A stretch of 15,790 nucleotides of DNA. It comes from Flavobacteriales bacterium UBA6772 (lineage in GTDB: Bacteria > Bacteroidota > Bacteroidia > Flavobacteriales > UBA7430). Shown in pieces: positions 15,790-15,790 of this stretch. Each line of letters starts with the position of its first letter. The stretch's first letter is position 1. Location of the stretch: the NCBI GenBank assembly GCA_002453265.1, contig DKGK01000072.1, positions 1 to 15,790 on the forward strand, written 5' to 3'. A model generated the notes under the pieces. That model was given only the letters and a program-made list of their open reading frames with translations, had not been told where the DNA came from and made no database searches. Made by a program: the position numbers and the translations under genes.

Positions 15790-15790
15790 C

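Noticed and set aside
1..15790. A new defence, mobile or biosynthetic system
   Set aside because: Nearly all the sequence is accounted for by recognisable core genes and two T9SS cargo genes; no cluster of linked unknown genes, integrase, transposase or repeat boundary was seen.

Overview
The window is an AT-rich stretch of ordinary chromosome from a member of the Bacteroidota, most likely Flavobacteriia-like. The signs are a SprA-type translocon of the type IX secretion system (T9SS), two secreted proteins with C-terminal T9SS sorting domains, a Bacteroidota-style OmpA with thrombospondin type-3 repeats, and promoters of the TTG / TAnnTTTG type instead of sigma70 -35/-10 boxes. I cannot name the genus from this sequence alone.

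Layout. Positions 1-3069 hold the C-terminal 1022 codons of sprA, whose start lies outside the window. Next come two genes for T9SS cargo: a redoxin-like protein (3144-4658) and a small protein of unknown function (4778-5449), each followed by a clear intrinsic terminator. A compact same-strand housekeeping run follows, probably one operon: pheT (5556-7994), clpX (8030-9262), folK (9270-9779) and a deoxynucleoside kinase that overlaps folK by 29 bases (9751-10386). An OmpA-family protein with its own promoter and terminator occupies 10479-11768. The gap at 11769-12293 is not empty: it carries the broken remains of an S23/four-helix-bundle protein gene, with one in-frame stop and two frame changes. 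This pseudogene converges on a minus-strand SpoU/TrmH-family RNA methyltransferase (12294-12833), which is divergent from mutS (12911-15520, TTG start). The window ends with tRNA-Gly(GCC) and tRNA-Leu(UAA) behind a good Bacteroidota promoter.

How the genes relate. SprA is the outer-membrane pore through which T9SS cargo leaves, and the two genes after it encode proteins with the signals needed for that route. The pheT-clpX-folK-dnk run joins unrelated core functions: translation, proteolysis, folate synthesis and nucleoside salvage. MutS and the methyltransferase are independent.

I found no new multi-gene system, mobile element, CRISPR array, toxin-antitoxin pair or phage remnant. The observations most worth following are the decayed S23-family gene, the charged inserts in SprA, the cargo genes beside sprA, and the variant motif in the deoxynucleoside kinase.
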